From Corythucha ciliata (taxonomy: Eukaryota; Arthropoda; Insecta; Hemiptera; Tingidae), in contig CM075937.1 in the NCBI GenBank assembly GCA_038030265.1, positions 13,888,001 to 13,952,000 on the forward strand: DNA of 64,000 nucleotides, given 5' to 3'. Positions within the stretch are counted from its first letter, which is position 1; each line of letters opens with the position of its first letter. The notes beneath the pieces are model-generated. The model saw only the letters and a list, made by a program, of their open reading frames with translations. It was not told where the DNA came from and did no database searches. The translations under genes were made by a program, and so were the position numbers. Positions 52,381 to 63,930 of the stretch are shown here, piece after piece.

Positions 52381-52620
52381 TGGTTCGAAGGATTTCCTAA
52401 TCGTACTAGTTTGGAATGTACAATTTTCCGCTCTCGTATCGTAATATACTGTTCTAGTGAGCCAGAATCGCCAGAATGGTTTTCTAGCCAGCCAAATCCC
52501 GTAAATTGTGTTTTTAACGAGCCAGACCCGCACATCAGGGACATTTTCCAAGCCACAGCCATAGACGTTAGTTTTTGACGGAGAATACGCGACCCATTCT
52601 CTGCAAATTCAGTTTCTGAG
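52381..52620 (+). repeat. Family B array, short
   Basis: GAGCCAGAATCGCCAGAATG, GCCAGCCAAATCCCG and GAGCCAGACCCGC units of about 33 bp. Confidence 0.6.
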
Positions 52621-55600
52621 TGGAAAATTGACGATTTTCAACACGGAGACTCATCCAGCTCATCCCAATAAGTCAGTTATAGGCAAACGTTGCGTCTGAC
52701 ATCTTTTCGAGTGAAACTGCCCCCCCCCCCCCAGAGATCAAATCCTGGCTACGCCTCCCACTCCGCAGTATAAATCTGTTTTATCGGGGGGTGGAGGGGT
52801 TGGAATTTCTAGGCAAAGGCCCTGGACAAGAATCATCACATAGTGGTTGAAGAAACTGTGCAGCCATGGCCAAGCGCCGCAAGTGCGGCCTACGGCCTCG
52901 ATGGAACGGGCGATATGTTCCTCATTAAAAACTGCGGTCTCTCTTTGTTTTTTTTTTTTTTAATGAAAGCCTGCTGTTAATGGAAAAACGAAGATCTTCC
53001 GCCTTACTGAAGCGAAACAGATAACATTGTTGTATTTTAATAGTTTATAATACTTTTTCATTCGCGTAGGGGTTATTTCTAGTTTTCCCCACAGCTCCTG
53101 TTCGGAATATAATAAAGCGTCTGGATGGACCTCGGAGGAAAAAACAAAAAAACACTAGAAACCACCTATTTTGGTGGGGGTGGGTGTAAATCGAGGGTTT
53201 TCCGTCCTTTCCCTTTGGAACATCTGGCCATATGATTTAGAGGATGATTACACTTTGATGTCCAGCCATTTCCCCTTCTTACTAGAAAATGATTATTGCA
53301 GTCAGCATAACACAGCTTGCGTCCTGGTACAGTCGTGGAATTTATTCTTTTCCGTTTACGCTTTATATAAGGTCGGTCGAGCTGCGTCGCACAGCCCGAA
53401 TTTTGTGCCACATTCACTTCACTATATTGTATCGTCAAAGCTTCTCGCACATTCTCACTCAACCAATTATCGCGAAACACCTTGGGCAGGGGGGGGGGAG
53501 AAGCGAAACAGACGTTGTCTTCATCCCCCCTTTCCACATCTACACCCCTCAGAACGAGGATTGACATCGACGATTAAGCCTGGTGGGGACCACCATCATG
53601 GACAGGAAATGCTGGAAATGACCTCTTTCGTGACTTGACAGAAATTTCATTTTAATTCTGCGACATAATAACGGGGTGGTATGGTGAAAAGGGAGGGTGA
53701 TCGATTTTGACACGTTAAAATTTGAATTATAGTTTCTTACAAAGGATTGTGTAATGATAAAAAGGGAAAATAGCCTTCGAGAAGTTCGCTCTATTGCCTT
53801 CCTTCAACCAAAAGAAAATTACAACAATAGAAGGCGCTGCACGAGAGTTTTCCTCCCAACGGAATTCTGGCAAATAATCTCGGCCCATTGAACTTTCCCT
53901 CTAAACGTGAGTGCGCTACTGTGAAAGGCGCTCAGGAGTGTCTTTTTTTTTTTTTTTTTTTTTTTTTTATCGAAACAGAATTGACTCAAATTCTTGACTG
54001 TCTTTTTTTATGAAATTAAATTCCAGCACGCCGCGGCTTTGTAATACGATTTTCATTTATTCGAGGCGCATTGATAATAAACCGCTGGGTTTGGGCGAAA
54101 CATAAAAAAAAGCAAGAAGTTTCCGCAGGTTTCAACCCCTAAGATGAAAAGGAAAAAAAGTTACGGTCGCAACGCAACTGAATCGCTCGTGATTTGTGAC
54201 TTTATGGTAATACCCTATACTGTGAGACCCCTGTGAGTTCTCCACCGGATATCTGCCGGGGTGTGTAGATCAATATACTTCCTCACTGTCCTGGTACCTT
54301 TTTTCGTTGAGGAGTCGTTAGATTTAGAAAAGGAGGGGAGGTGGGGGTTGCGAGGAAGAAGAAAAAAAAGGAAGGGCTTTGTCAAAGTTCATTTTTTGAC
54401 ATGGATGGGGGGGGGGGCAATGATTCGTCCAAAAGTTATTGCTCAAAAAGGTTGTATTGGGAGATCAAGAGAATAAAATATTAATGTTGTGGATACAGGG
54501 GACCTTTTTTTAATTATAATATTCACTTAGAGTTGTACCTCCAACGCTATCTCTCTCTCTCACACACGCACATTCACACAGCTCTTTGTTGTATTCCGTT
54601 TTAAAAGAGGTACACAGTAATTAATTTACTTGCTTCATTGTAATGCCCAGCCCCCGGAGTTAACCACCGCCACATAATTCCCCGAGCCCCAGTTTTGTCA
54701 AAGCTTTTATTTTTATTTATTTATTTATTTATATACCTACGACCAAATCAATTACAGAAGTTCACTGGACAAAGAAAAATACTTTTCAAACAATTCCCCC
54801 CACACCCCCGCCAGCCCAGTCACCATACTCAAACAAGCAAAACCAAGTGGAATGAAAAATGCTGAAACCCCCAGTCTTTGGAGACTCGTTCAAGTAGTTT
54901 TTTTTGCTTTAATAAAGACCCAAGTTCAGGAGAAAAATGCCCAGTTCTCGAGTTAGCCCTTCCTTCGTCATCATTCTTCTACATTTGAACAAAATCCCCC
55001 TCTTTTTAAAATGAAGCATTATGCAACCTCCCCTTCCCCCTTTCCTTTTTATGTAAGTGACCCCTTTTGGTAAAATCCAATCGGTATTCTGGATGTTACT
55101 CCATAGATATATTCTCGCGTGGTTCTATTCTAAAACCGAGCAGGAAAGAGGAAGAACCCATCACCATGGCGGGAGGGGGATGAAGGGGTGAATGGGGGTA
55201 GTAGAAGGATGGCGACAGTAATGCACCTTTTAGTATTCATTACGTTGCAATATGCTCCTAACTTGGCTAATGGGAGAGACTTCTTGCTGTCGGGTAGGGC
55301 AAAGTCAAGTTATATAAGGCGTACAGCCGCTCTGTGTCGGAGAGGAGCGTCTTCGTTGTTCAAGCGCCTCTTTCAGAACTAGGAAATGAGGTGGTTTAAC
55401 AGGGCCCAGAGATGCTTCAAGTCAGATTATTAGAGTGAAAACGAGGTTTGCGGGTGGTAGGAGCACAGAAGGTTGGGGTGGTGGTAATAAAATGGATTTT
55501 CAAAGAAGACGAATAAAACTTTCAACTATGCCGTTAAACTATTCTTCAATTTTTTGTCTGCCCACCCGCGCTCACACCCAGGAGTCTAACAATAAATTTG

Positions 55601-55899
55601 TTTAATAAATCACGCTCGAGCGGAAACGCGTCAATTTGCCGCTTTCTCCTCCGACCAATATTTACACGCTATACCGTGTATGATGGGCAATGGCAGGGTA
55701 AATCCCTGCAGTCGCTTATTTAAATATAAAAGGTCCTTCGTGAATGGCGTGGAGGGGGGGTCGAGGAGATGGCGTTCAGGTGTGGGGGTGGGTGACAGAA
55801 GTGGAAAGTAAAGGGAGAGAGATATACACAGTGAGGCTGAAAATGTTTGTATGTGTTTGGTTCGTCAACGTCCGCTCTGATTACCAAACAGAGGACTCT

Positions 55900-55937
<38 letters not shown>

Positions 55938-57390
55938 GTTCAACTCTTGCGGTACATACATTTTGCAATTTGAACGAAATTGTCTGTCGCTGTCGTAATT
56001 TAAAGGAATAATTGATTAGCGTAATAAAGTACGTTTAAACGAGCAGCTCCCCCCCCCCCCGGAAATTCGCGTCGTCAATTAACAATCCATCCAAATAGTG
56101 TGCAATGGGTTGAGTTTATTGTACAATTTGAAGTTATTGTGATTATTTTCAGCGACCAGCTGTGTTGCAGTAAGCTGGAGAGTTGCTATTTTGTTCGAGG
56201 AACTACCAGAAAACGTCAGAAGAAAAATTTAAAAAAAAAGTGAAGCCAACAAAAAAAGTGTGTTTTTTCTTTTGGCTTTCCTTCGCTTCCTCTCATTTTC
56301 AAAAAAAAAAATGAGAGCAGAGTATTAAGGGGGGATATTAGCGTTAATAGCTGAATCCAAGCGTATCGTCTTTAACGAGAACCCCCCCCCCCCACCGCCG
56401 CACACACACCCGTCACCCTGTTACCACCACCAACACACTGCCGGCTTTGGAGCCGTATATAAATAGTCACCAAAGCACAATGGATAATTATAGAGAACGG
56501 AACGTTTTGAGGCTGAGTTGTGTTCGCGGGGTTGCACGACACCACCAACCCCACCAAGCCCTCTTAGCGCTTTTTTTTCACCTTCTTTTCTACAGCTATA
56601 ATGATTCAAGCTTTTTTATTCCCTCACACCCTTAGCATCTTCATTCGTGGCATATTTTTGTGCCTGACAAACAAAATAGTGACGGGTAAGTCGCGGCGCG
56701 CGTTAATTATTTATTTTCATTTCAGTAAAGTTTTTTTTTTTTTTTTTTTTAACCAAAATACACCTTTTCAATGCGTGGAAATGAGAATGTGATGGACGGG
56801 AGGTGTGGGGAGGATGGGTCGTTAGCGCCTAAAAGTTTATTATGCTAAAAATTGAAGAAAAAAAGAGCAAAACGAAGTCCCCCTCCCCGCGGGTCAATGC
56901 AGGGCCACTTGTTAAGTGTGGAAGAAGGATAAAGGGCCGTGCCAGAAGAATATTAAGTCGGAATTTCTAATTTTATGACGAGAAACACCTTCAAAAGATT
57001 GCCATCAGTCACTTTACATGGATACTATTTTGATAAAAACGTGACGTGAGTTTTGGATTGCCGAGGAAGAAACTTTTTATAAGTTCCAACAAAGTTAGAT
57101 TTTCCCCAGAAAGACAGGACACGTCATGCGTGGCGTTGCCTAACCTTTCAGAGCCAGATTCAAAGGGTTCGTCGATTCGAGAAACCAACATTTTTAATTT
57201 TTGCTCAAGGTTCCTAATTTCATTTACATAATTTTCATTCACAGTGTGCGTTTTTCACGCGAAGGATCAGATTCGAGGGTTAACTGCCTAAACAAAAACA
57301 AAATTCCTTCGTTGCTCCATTGAATACCTGAATTTCATGGGATCGGCTCTTCCTACAACAAATCTCATGCAATTTTCAATTCATAAACCA
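52621..57390. other. Long repeat-poor region with simple sequence and candidate TATA boxes, no gene recognised
   Basis: Family A-H repeats are nearly absent. It holds a T26 tract (53943-53968), a (CT)n run (55914-55934), a TTTA microsatellite near 54707 and poly-C/G runs near 52720, 53490, 54407, 56049 and 56381. TATA-like words occur at 53364 (TATATAAG), 55311 (TATATAAG) and 56456 (TATATAAATA). Open frames on both strands at 53166-53638 have no domain or splice support. It could be a large intron or a regulatory interval. Confidence 0.45.
55914..55934 (+). repeat. (CT)n microsatellite
   Basis: An uninterrupted CT dinucleotide run. It gives rise to false open frames on both strands. Confidence 0.9.
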
Positions 57391-57670
57391 AATTAGCAAC
57401 TAAAATTTAGAGAAAGCGCTAGTTCTCAAATGAAGATAAAGCGCTCATTCATGGTTCGAATCTAGAAAAACCAGTTAAAACTCAGAAAACGCCAATTAAT
57501 GGGTTCTGGCGGTAAATTTGTCACTAAAATTATGAAAAAGCGCTAACTCCCAGCCTTAAGAAAATATAATAAACCAAAACGCCAATTCTCGGTTAACATT
57601 GAGAAAATATACGCTAGTTCGTGGGTACAATTGAGAGAAAGCGCTCATTCACAGCTAAAGCCAAGAGATA
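57391..57670 (-). repeat. Family C array, reverse orientation
   Basis: AAAATTGAGAAAGCGCT and TTCGCGGCTAAA-type words are the reverse complement of the usual unit. Orientation flips at about 57690. Confidence 0.75.
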
Positions 57671-57749
57671 GCGAAGCCACTGGCGGACCTACACGTATCG
57701 GGGCCCGGGACAGAAATCTCCAAGAGGTTTATAAACCTCTATTGATAGC

Positions 57750-58430
57750 CACTAAGGACTTTTCCTTATTTTAGTCAAATTACCGCGATTTCCACACACT
57801 ATCCGCCAATTATCACGTTTGCCATATTTAGGCCGCGAATTTCTCCATTTTAGCCGCGAATGAGTTTTTTTTTTGTCAACTTTACCCGAAAATTAGCGCT
57901 TTCCTCAATATCAGCCGCGGATTAACAGGGTAGTCCCCCCCCCCAATAGCCATAAATTTTCACTTTTGTCATCATTACCAGCAAAGTACCTAGCTGAATT
58001 TACGATGTTTCTTAACTTTCCTCGAGTTGGCGTTTTCCTCAATTTAGCCGCAAAATAGTGTTTTTTTTTTTCCAAATGTTTGCCGCAAATTGGAATTTTT
58101 TAAAAACATACGTTATGGATTAGCGATTTTTCTCAGTTTTAGCCGCGAATTTGCGGGGTTTTCACTCATAGTCATAAATTGGCGCTTTAGCCACGGAGTT
58201 GCCGAATTGGCATACTTTCTATTTCTGACGCAATTTGACAATTTTCTCAATTTTAGCCGTGAATTAGTGATTTTCCTAAATTTTAGCAGCGAATTAGCTG
58301 TTTTTCTCATTTTTAGCAGCGTTGTAGCGTTTCTAACCCGTGAAGTAGCGAATTTTGTTAATTTTAGCAACGAATTGGCGTTTCTCGTCATTTTAGCTGC
58401 AAATTGGCAATTATTACTTTTTTTACTGTG
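57750..58430 (+). repeat. Family C array with open 10-residue periodic frame
   Basis: About 22 units with an almost exact 30-bp period. Because 30 is divisible by three, the plus strand reads an [14 protein letters not shown] decapeptide over 113 codons (58090-58431). The minus strand reads an [14 protein letters not shown] one over 122 codons. Neither has an intron, start context or homology that would make it a gene. Confidence 0.85.
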
Positions 58431-58437
58431 AATCCGG

Positions 58438-58505
58438 GGCGTAGCCAGCCCCATGATCAAAGGGTGGGCAGCCAGCCCCATGATCGAAGGGTGGGCAGCC
58501 AGCCA
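58438..58505 (+). repeat. Short tandem repeat of about 30 bp
   Basis: CAGCCCCATGATC(A/G)AAGGGTGGG occurs twice in tandem, with a third partial AGCCAGCC. It begins at a GGGGCGTAGCCAG word resembling a hAT end. Confidence 0.75.
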
Positions 58506-58559
58506 GGCACACGGGTTCAGAGTTTATTCGTGGGGGGGGGGGCGGGCGGCGCACATCTT

Positions 58560-59290
58560 GAGTTTCTTGAGAAAAAGTGCTCGTTCGCCGATGAAATCCA
58601 TGAAAAGGACATTTTCCGGCTAGTACTGAGCGAAAACACCCATTCACGGCTAGAATTGAGAAATAGCGCTGATTCACGTTGAACTTGAGAGATAAATCTG
58701 CTCACTGTTTGCGGTTGAAATTGAGAAAACACGTCAATTTGCGGTTTCGCTATCCAAAGTCCGGACCGAAATTAAGAAAATGCGCTAACTCACGGTTTAC
58801 AGTGCTCTTTTCACGGACAAAATGAATTGCGCGTTCAATGTAGAATTGAGAAAAATCGCTCGTTTGCTGCTTAAATTGAGGGAAAATGCAAATTCACGGC
58901 TAAAATTGAGAAATGGAGCTCATTCACGCGGGTAAAATTGAGAGAAGGCACCAGTTCGTGGTTTCTCAACCAACATCTCGGTGAACATTGCGAAAAAGTG
59001 ATAATTGACTGTTTTTATACATTTATATAGCAAGTTTGTGGGTACAATCGTGAAAGAGGGTGACTTAGCACACACATTTTTGAAAAAGTTCTTATTTTCG
59101 GCTAAAGTTAAGGCACATTGAGGAAAACACCTATTTTAAGGTTCGCGATGCAACGTCCGGATCAAAATTAATGAAATTCGTTAACATGAGTATTATGTGG
59201 ACCTTTTCACTGCTGAAATTTGAAGGGGGGAATCGCTCAAGGCAGAATTGAGATTAAAGCATGAATTTGCGGCTAAAATTGAAGGAAAAT
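58560..59290 (-). repeat. Family C array, reverse orientation
   Basis: TTCACGGCTAAAATTGAGAA-type words repeat about every 30-35 bp. Orientation changes back at about 59300. Confidence 0.8.
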
Positions 59291-59299
59291 GAATTGGCA

Positions 59300-60050
59300 A
59301 AATTTTCACAGTTTTTTGTTTCATTTTCAGCTGCAGATTTGCCATTTTTAGCAGAGATTAAGCACTTTTTCTTAATTTGAGTTGAAAATTATTGTTTTTC
59401 TTAATTTTAGCCGCGTTGTTTTCTCTAGATTTTTAGGCCCGTGCATAAGCAATTTTTGTCTACTTTCTGCTATGGACTAGCGCTGTTTTCCAGTTTGAGC
59501 CTCGTCGAGTCTTTTAAAAGCAACGGATTAGCGTTTAATCAATTTCAGCCACGATTCAGTGATTTTTTTTTTGTATTCATGCATTACGTTTTCCCAAAAC
59601 TTTATCCACGATTTATCGTTTTTTCTCAATTTCAGCTGTGAAATAAAGTTTTCTGCTATTTTTGCAGTGAACCAGCATCTAATCTCTCCTTTATACGCGA
59701 ATGGGTGATTTTCAGCAATTTCAGTTGTGTATTTACCATTTTTGCCCAATTTTATCTCGAATTAGCGTCGTTTTTGTCAATATTAGCCGCCATTTTTTTT
59801 CACTTGTACGGTTTCGAATTAGCAGCGTGTATTCTCAATTTTAGCCGCGGGCTTGGACAAAAACAACACTTTCGCGTTGATTTCTACATTTTAGCCTTGG
59901 AATGGCCGTCATACACCGCGAATCGACGATTTTTCTAAATTTTGGCCTGGAAGTTGCATCGCGAGACCACGAATCAGCACTTTTTCCTTGAGTTTTTGCC
60001 GCGTCAGCATGTTGCAAATTGCCGATCAGTGAATAGTGCGCCTAGGGGCT
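59300..60050 (+). repeat. Family C array
   Basis: Plus orientation. It contains GGAAGTTGCATCGCGAGACC at 59950, shared with 51769 and 63895, preceded in each case by a variant of the CTTGG-ACA-AACAACACTT unit. Confidence 0.8.
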
Positions 60051-60180
60051 AGCTGAACGGAAAACGCGCTAATTCATTGAAGTGAACAAAACTCGGCTAA
60101 CATTGTGGGAAAGTGCTCATCTTCGGGACTAAAATTGGGAAAATGAGATCATTTAAAACTAAAATTGGGAAATCGCCGAT
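60050..60180 (-). repeat. Family C units, reverse orientation
   Basis: Four units (AAAACTAAAATTGGGAAA type) in the opposite direction to the array before them. Confidence 0.6.
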
Positions 60181-60589
60181 TCGCTGTGTCCTGCTGGAAG
60201 GTAATTGTCTCTAAAAAAATACGTATAAAAATACGTGTTTCATGTGGTCGCGCTGGTTTCAACCGATTACGGAGCGTCCCTTTCAAGCTTCTGGAGCTGG
60301 GGTTTCCTCCTTTGTACTTCAGGCTGATCGATTGCTTGGTCACTGTGTCTCAACAACCGCAAAAAATGGTGGATTCCAAAATGACAACCCCTTCAAAAGG
60401 CTTACCTGATGAATTTCCAGAATTCCTGCATCAAAAAACCTGAACATTGGCATCTTCCCATCCAAATTTCAAATGTCGTCAATTTTGGACAATATTCGCT
60501 CAGTCAGTGGGTGATTTCACAGTCGGAGGCTGCCTAGTCGAATCAATCGCTATCGATTTTGGCCATATCTATTCACAGTCTGACTCACC

Positions 60590-60715
60590 TTTCCCCAGGC
60601 CCGACGGCTTGCGGTAAGTGTGTACACGAGCTGGTGCGAGGGCTGTTCGTGAGGCTTGCCCCCCCCCCCCACACGGATGTGCGTCCAGCTCCCCGACTCT
60701 AGCTGTGAACTTCAC
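60590..60715 (+). repeat. Dispersed duplicate, copy 1
   Basis: GCTTGCGGTAAGTGTGTACA, CGAGCTGGTGCGAG, CACGGATGTGCGTCC and CCCGACTCTAG match 61867-61990 in the same order and orientation. The intervening 1.1 kb is unrelated. Confidence 0.7.
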
Positions 60716-60736
60716 TATATACATGTTTGTAAAACC

Positions 60737-60978
60737 CTAAAGGTCGATATAGACTATTCGGACGTGACATGGTAACACGCTGTCCCACGTGTGATACAAA
60801 ATTCCAGAAAAGGCTTTTGTTTGTTTATGTTCACATTGCTCTGATGTGACGTGGGAGCACGTGGGATGATGCGTGTCTGAGCAATGTGAACGTAAACAAA
60901 TAAAAGCCTGTGTTGACTTTTTTTATCCCACGTGGGACAGCGTGGTCGCACGTTACGTCTTAGTAGTCTGAATTCACC
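60737..60978. mobile_element. Full-length MITE with diverged terminal inverted repeats
   Basis: The left end AAGGTCGATATAGACTATTC, then GGACGTGAC, is mirrored imperfectly at the right (GTTACGTCTTAGTAGTCTGA, then ATTCACCTT). Internal CACGTGGGA and TCCCACGTG words add dyads. It matches the truncated copy at 37265-37421. The flanks (TA left, AA right) leave the target duplication uncertain. 242 bp, no transposase. Confidence 0.75.
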
Positions 60979-61480
60979 TTAAGTGTTGTGGACAACAAGC
61001 AGTTTCCTCAAGGATTTGTTGACGCTATCGGGCCATTCCCTGAACTCGCCGGGTTCACTCACCGAGCGGCGAATCGAGCTCCTTTTCTCTAATATCACTC
61101 TCGCACAATATATTGCCCTTTTTAGGGCGTTACATCATTCCCAACTCCACGGCGCTGCGTCCCGCCAGCGCAAAACAGCCTGCTCCACCCTGTACGCCCG
61201 GCTTGTCACCTTTCCTCCGGCCAGAGCCCTCTCCCGTCTTTCACAACGTTCTCTGGTGGGACCCACATTCAGGCACGCACAAAGGGCAAGGTCCAGCTTC
61301 TCGACGGCCTATACACAAGGAGGCGGTCTCACATAAGGTGCTTCTCCACCGACCAACGAAAGGTGAGGGGTTTCATCACTCGCCAAGACGAGCAAGGAGG
61401 CTGATTCCCTCCTCGAAGAGAACGGCTTTCGACGCCGCCTCACCCCTGTGAACCCTGCCATGTCCACAACACCTCGGAAT
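60979..61480 (+). other. GC-rich island with an unassigned open frame
   Basis: Clearly more GC-rich than its surroundings. An open frame of 117 codons (60983-61336) contains TERRIELLFSNITLAQYI and an arginine-rich end, but it overlaps a second frame of 112 codons. No domain or splice site supports either. It could be a transposon coding fragment. Confidence 0.3.
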
Positions 61481-61866
61481 TTCGATTTTTACCCCCAATT
61501 TACCCCCTTCTGTTTTCGCTAATGAAGACCGTTCTAAACCCCCCCCCCCTCCCAAATTGAAAACCAATGCCACAGCCCTTTACGTTTCACGCACCGCAAG
61601 CCACCGAAACCGTCAGGAGAAGAGAATGTATACGAAACAAATAAAACCAAATACCAAATAGGTTATAAAAAATGAATTATCGAACATCCAGCTGGGTTCG
61701 CAAATCGGCGGTGCCCCGCACTGGAGGGCTTGATGAATTCCTTAAGCACACGCGTCGCGTCGTCTATTCTTGTGCGTGGTACGAAGGACCACTGCCCCTC
61801 CATCACGCGGAGCCCATTTTACAAATGCCCAGTCATCCCGGTACTCCTGCGACGCCCTCTGTTCCT

Positions 61867-61990
61867 CCAAACCTTCCGGCTTGCGGTAGCGTGTACACGA
61901 GCTGGCGCGAGAGCTGGTCGCGAGGCTTCGGCTGCCCCATGCACGGATGTGCGTCCCGCTCCACGACTCTGTGAACTCCCGACTCTAGCC
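61867..61990 (+). repeat. Dispersed duplicate, copy 2
   Basis: Matches 60590-60715 (GCTTGCGGTAGCGTGTACAC, GAGCTGGCGCGAG, CACGGATGTGCGTCC, CCCGACTCTAG). It makes the 100-codon frame at 61672-61974 doubtful as a gene. Confidence 0.7.
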
Positions 61991-62656
61991 TTACAACGAT
62001 TCGATTTTCAAATATGGCTTCTTTAAACTGCACTCAATTGGAAAAATGCTCACACAAACTGGATTAACTCTTTGAGGTCTGGCTCTGAACTGAGGGTTCT
62101 TTCGTAGTACATTCGTATACATAATGTGACAAAATGACGTCAGCAACTACCCGTCTCTCTTTACCACCTCTCTTAAATTCGACCATTAACAACTTTAGTT
62201 CTTGAAAGGACTTTTTTATTTGTATCTACTTAAAATATAATTCAATTCACTGATTTTACTCAAATTTAGGGTACTAAATTTTAATTAAATACTCGATTAA
62301 AATGCGGTTGTCCTTTAAAATGACGTGACTCGGAAATTTAGTTCAATTGTAGGCAGAAAGCCTACAACCGATTAATTTGATTACATGATAATGAAATAAT
62401 TATAGAAAAATTGATTTTAAACAATGGGCTGTTATCTTATTGCCTCGTTATTGTTCGTGAACGGTTACAAATAAATTAAGCTTCAAGTGGAAGTGTTTCC
62501 TTCGGTGTCCGTTGACTTTGATCCGCTTCACGCGTTTTTTCATCTTGACTTCTTTTTTACTCGTTAAATTTTGTTCTAATTGATTTTTTCACAAAGGTAG
62601 ATGGATCATTAACAATTGAAACAAGTTTGATTTACAACGGGGCAATTAGATTTGCC
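61991..62656. other. AT-rich unique sequence, possible 3' UTR on the minus strand
   Basis: No repeat family and no exon recognised. If the minus-strand exons at 62657-63046 are real, this is their 3' flank. Confidence 0.4.
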
Positions 62657-63046
62657 TCAATGTGACTCTAAAGTTTTGTGAAAAAACATGTCCTTGACCG
62701 TCGTATTCGTCATGGACCGGGTCATGACAAAAGCAGATTTGTTTGTCTTTACTAGGGACACGCTAGACGCTACACAGTTGATCATTTGTTCCGAAATTAT
62801 TCCCGGTGCGTTATTTTTAGGAGAAGGGACATAGGGGAAGCTCACTCCACTCAATTCAACAATTCAAGGGCGGGCGAGAGTTCATCCCTAAGTGGACAGA
62901 CTATAATTTTTTGGGTTTTAAATGAGCCAATTCCGTTTGATAAATGTTGTAGATATTCGATATTTATACTTTTCAAACTTGATCTTTGTCGTGCCGCTAC
63001 GGCCGTCCCCGTAGACCTTCACCCTTGAACCGACTTCCCGGAGGCT
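62657..63046 (-). CDS. Candidate 3' end of a gene on the minus strand (two exons, partial)
   Basis: Two blocks with coding-like G/C-rich third positions can be spliced in frame: 63046-62970, with a donor GTATAA, and 62762-62657, with an acceptor TCTAG. The 60 residues include LREVGSRVKVYGDGRSGTTK, then IKFENVSLVKTNKSAFVMTR, and end MFFHKTLESH. The pattern GDGxxxxTKIKFENV loosely recalls the lipid-binding TULIP proteins of arthropods (JHBP/takeout type), but this is a guess from a short match. Upstream exons would lie beyond family C repeats, outside the window. The intron (207 nt) is longer than most here. Confidence 0.3.
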
Positions 63047-63119
63047 CTATGAATCGAGGCCTGGTCGGGCATTACAAATTATCGAGTATTCTTCCGAGAG
63101 TCGAAAATAGCCGATAATT

Positions 63120-63930
63120 GAAATTTGTTGTCCCATTTCAGCCACGAAGCCGCAATTTTATTCCCAAATTAGCGCCATTTGGTGCTACTTCTAAATTTTA
63201 GATACGATGCAGCGCGTTTATCTCTATGAATTCACGATTTTGTTTTATTTCCACCGTGATTTATCCCATTTTCCAAACTTTTAGCCACTTACTTGCCCAA
63301 AGAATGACGCCAATTAGAACTCCTTCTCAATTCTAGTTGGCTAAAGGGCGTACAGTAACTGGGAATCAGCGTATTTTCTCTATTTTACCCTCGAAGCTTG
63401 CCTCCAGAAGGCGTAAATCAGTGCCTATACTTTTCTCAATTTTAGCAGTGAAATTTACGCCGGGGGCTGAATCGAATATTCAGCCACAAAAGCTGAGCAC
63501 CGTATCGAGAATTAGAACTTTCCCTTCATTTTCAACAGTAAATTAGCTCTTTCCTCTATTTCATTCGAGAATTAGTGCTTGGTTATCAATTTTAGCTGCG
63601 AAATAGCGCTTTTCTCCATTTCGGCCGTAAATCAGCTCTTTTTTCACAAATTCATCCGTGAATTTGCGCTATTTCTCAATTTTAGCCGTGAATTAGCTCG
63701 ATGTTCTCAATTGTAGCTACACAAATTACCGCCTTTTCTCAATACTTGCCACGGATTGGCGAATTTATAAATTTTAGCTGTGCTCTTCTTGGATAAAGAA
63801 CAGCACATTCGCGTTTTTTTTTTTCTTCCTCAAGTTTTAGTTGTAGGCGGGGCACCATGGACCACGAATTAATGATTTTTATTGAGTTTTGGCCCGGCGG
63901 TTGTATCGTGAGACCATGAATTAGCAAAAT
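63120..63930 (+). repeat. Family C array
   Basis: About 26 units in plus orientation. The unit CGGTTGTATCGTGAGACCAT near 63898 and TTGGATAAAGAACAGCACAT near 63788 are the same ordered landmarks found at 51.67-51.78 and 59.84-59.96 kb. Confidence 0.8.

Noticed and set aside
53166..53638. Long overlapping open frames on both strands (133 and 155 codons)
   Set aside because: Neither strand shows a domain, signal peptide or convincing splice partner. Overlap on both strands suggests chance in a stop-poor stretch.
57750..58481. Open frames of 113 and 122 codons on opposite strands with a 10-residue periodicity
   Set aside because: They are direct translations of the 30-bp family C unit. They have no introns or start context, and neighbouring arrays with the same unit are full of stops.
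60983..61974. Frames of 117, 112, 100 and 98 codons in a GC-rich island
   Set aside because: They overlap in different frames, and part of the sequence is a dispersed duplicate. GC-rich DNA has few stops. Kept only as an unassigned region.
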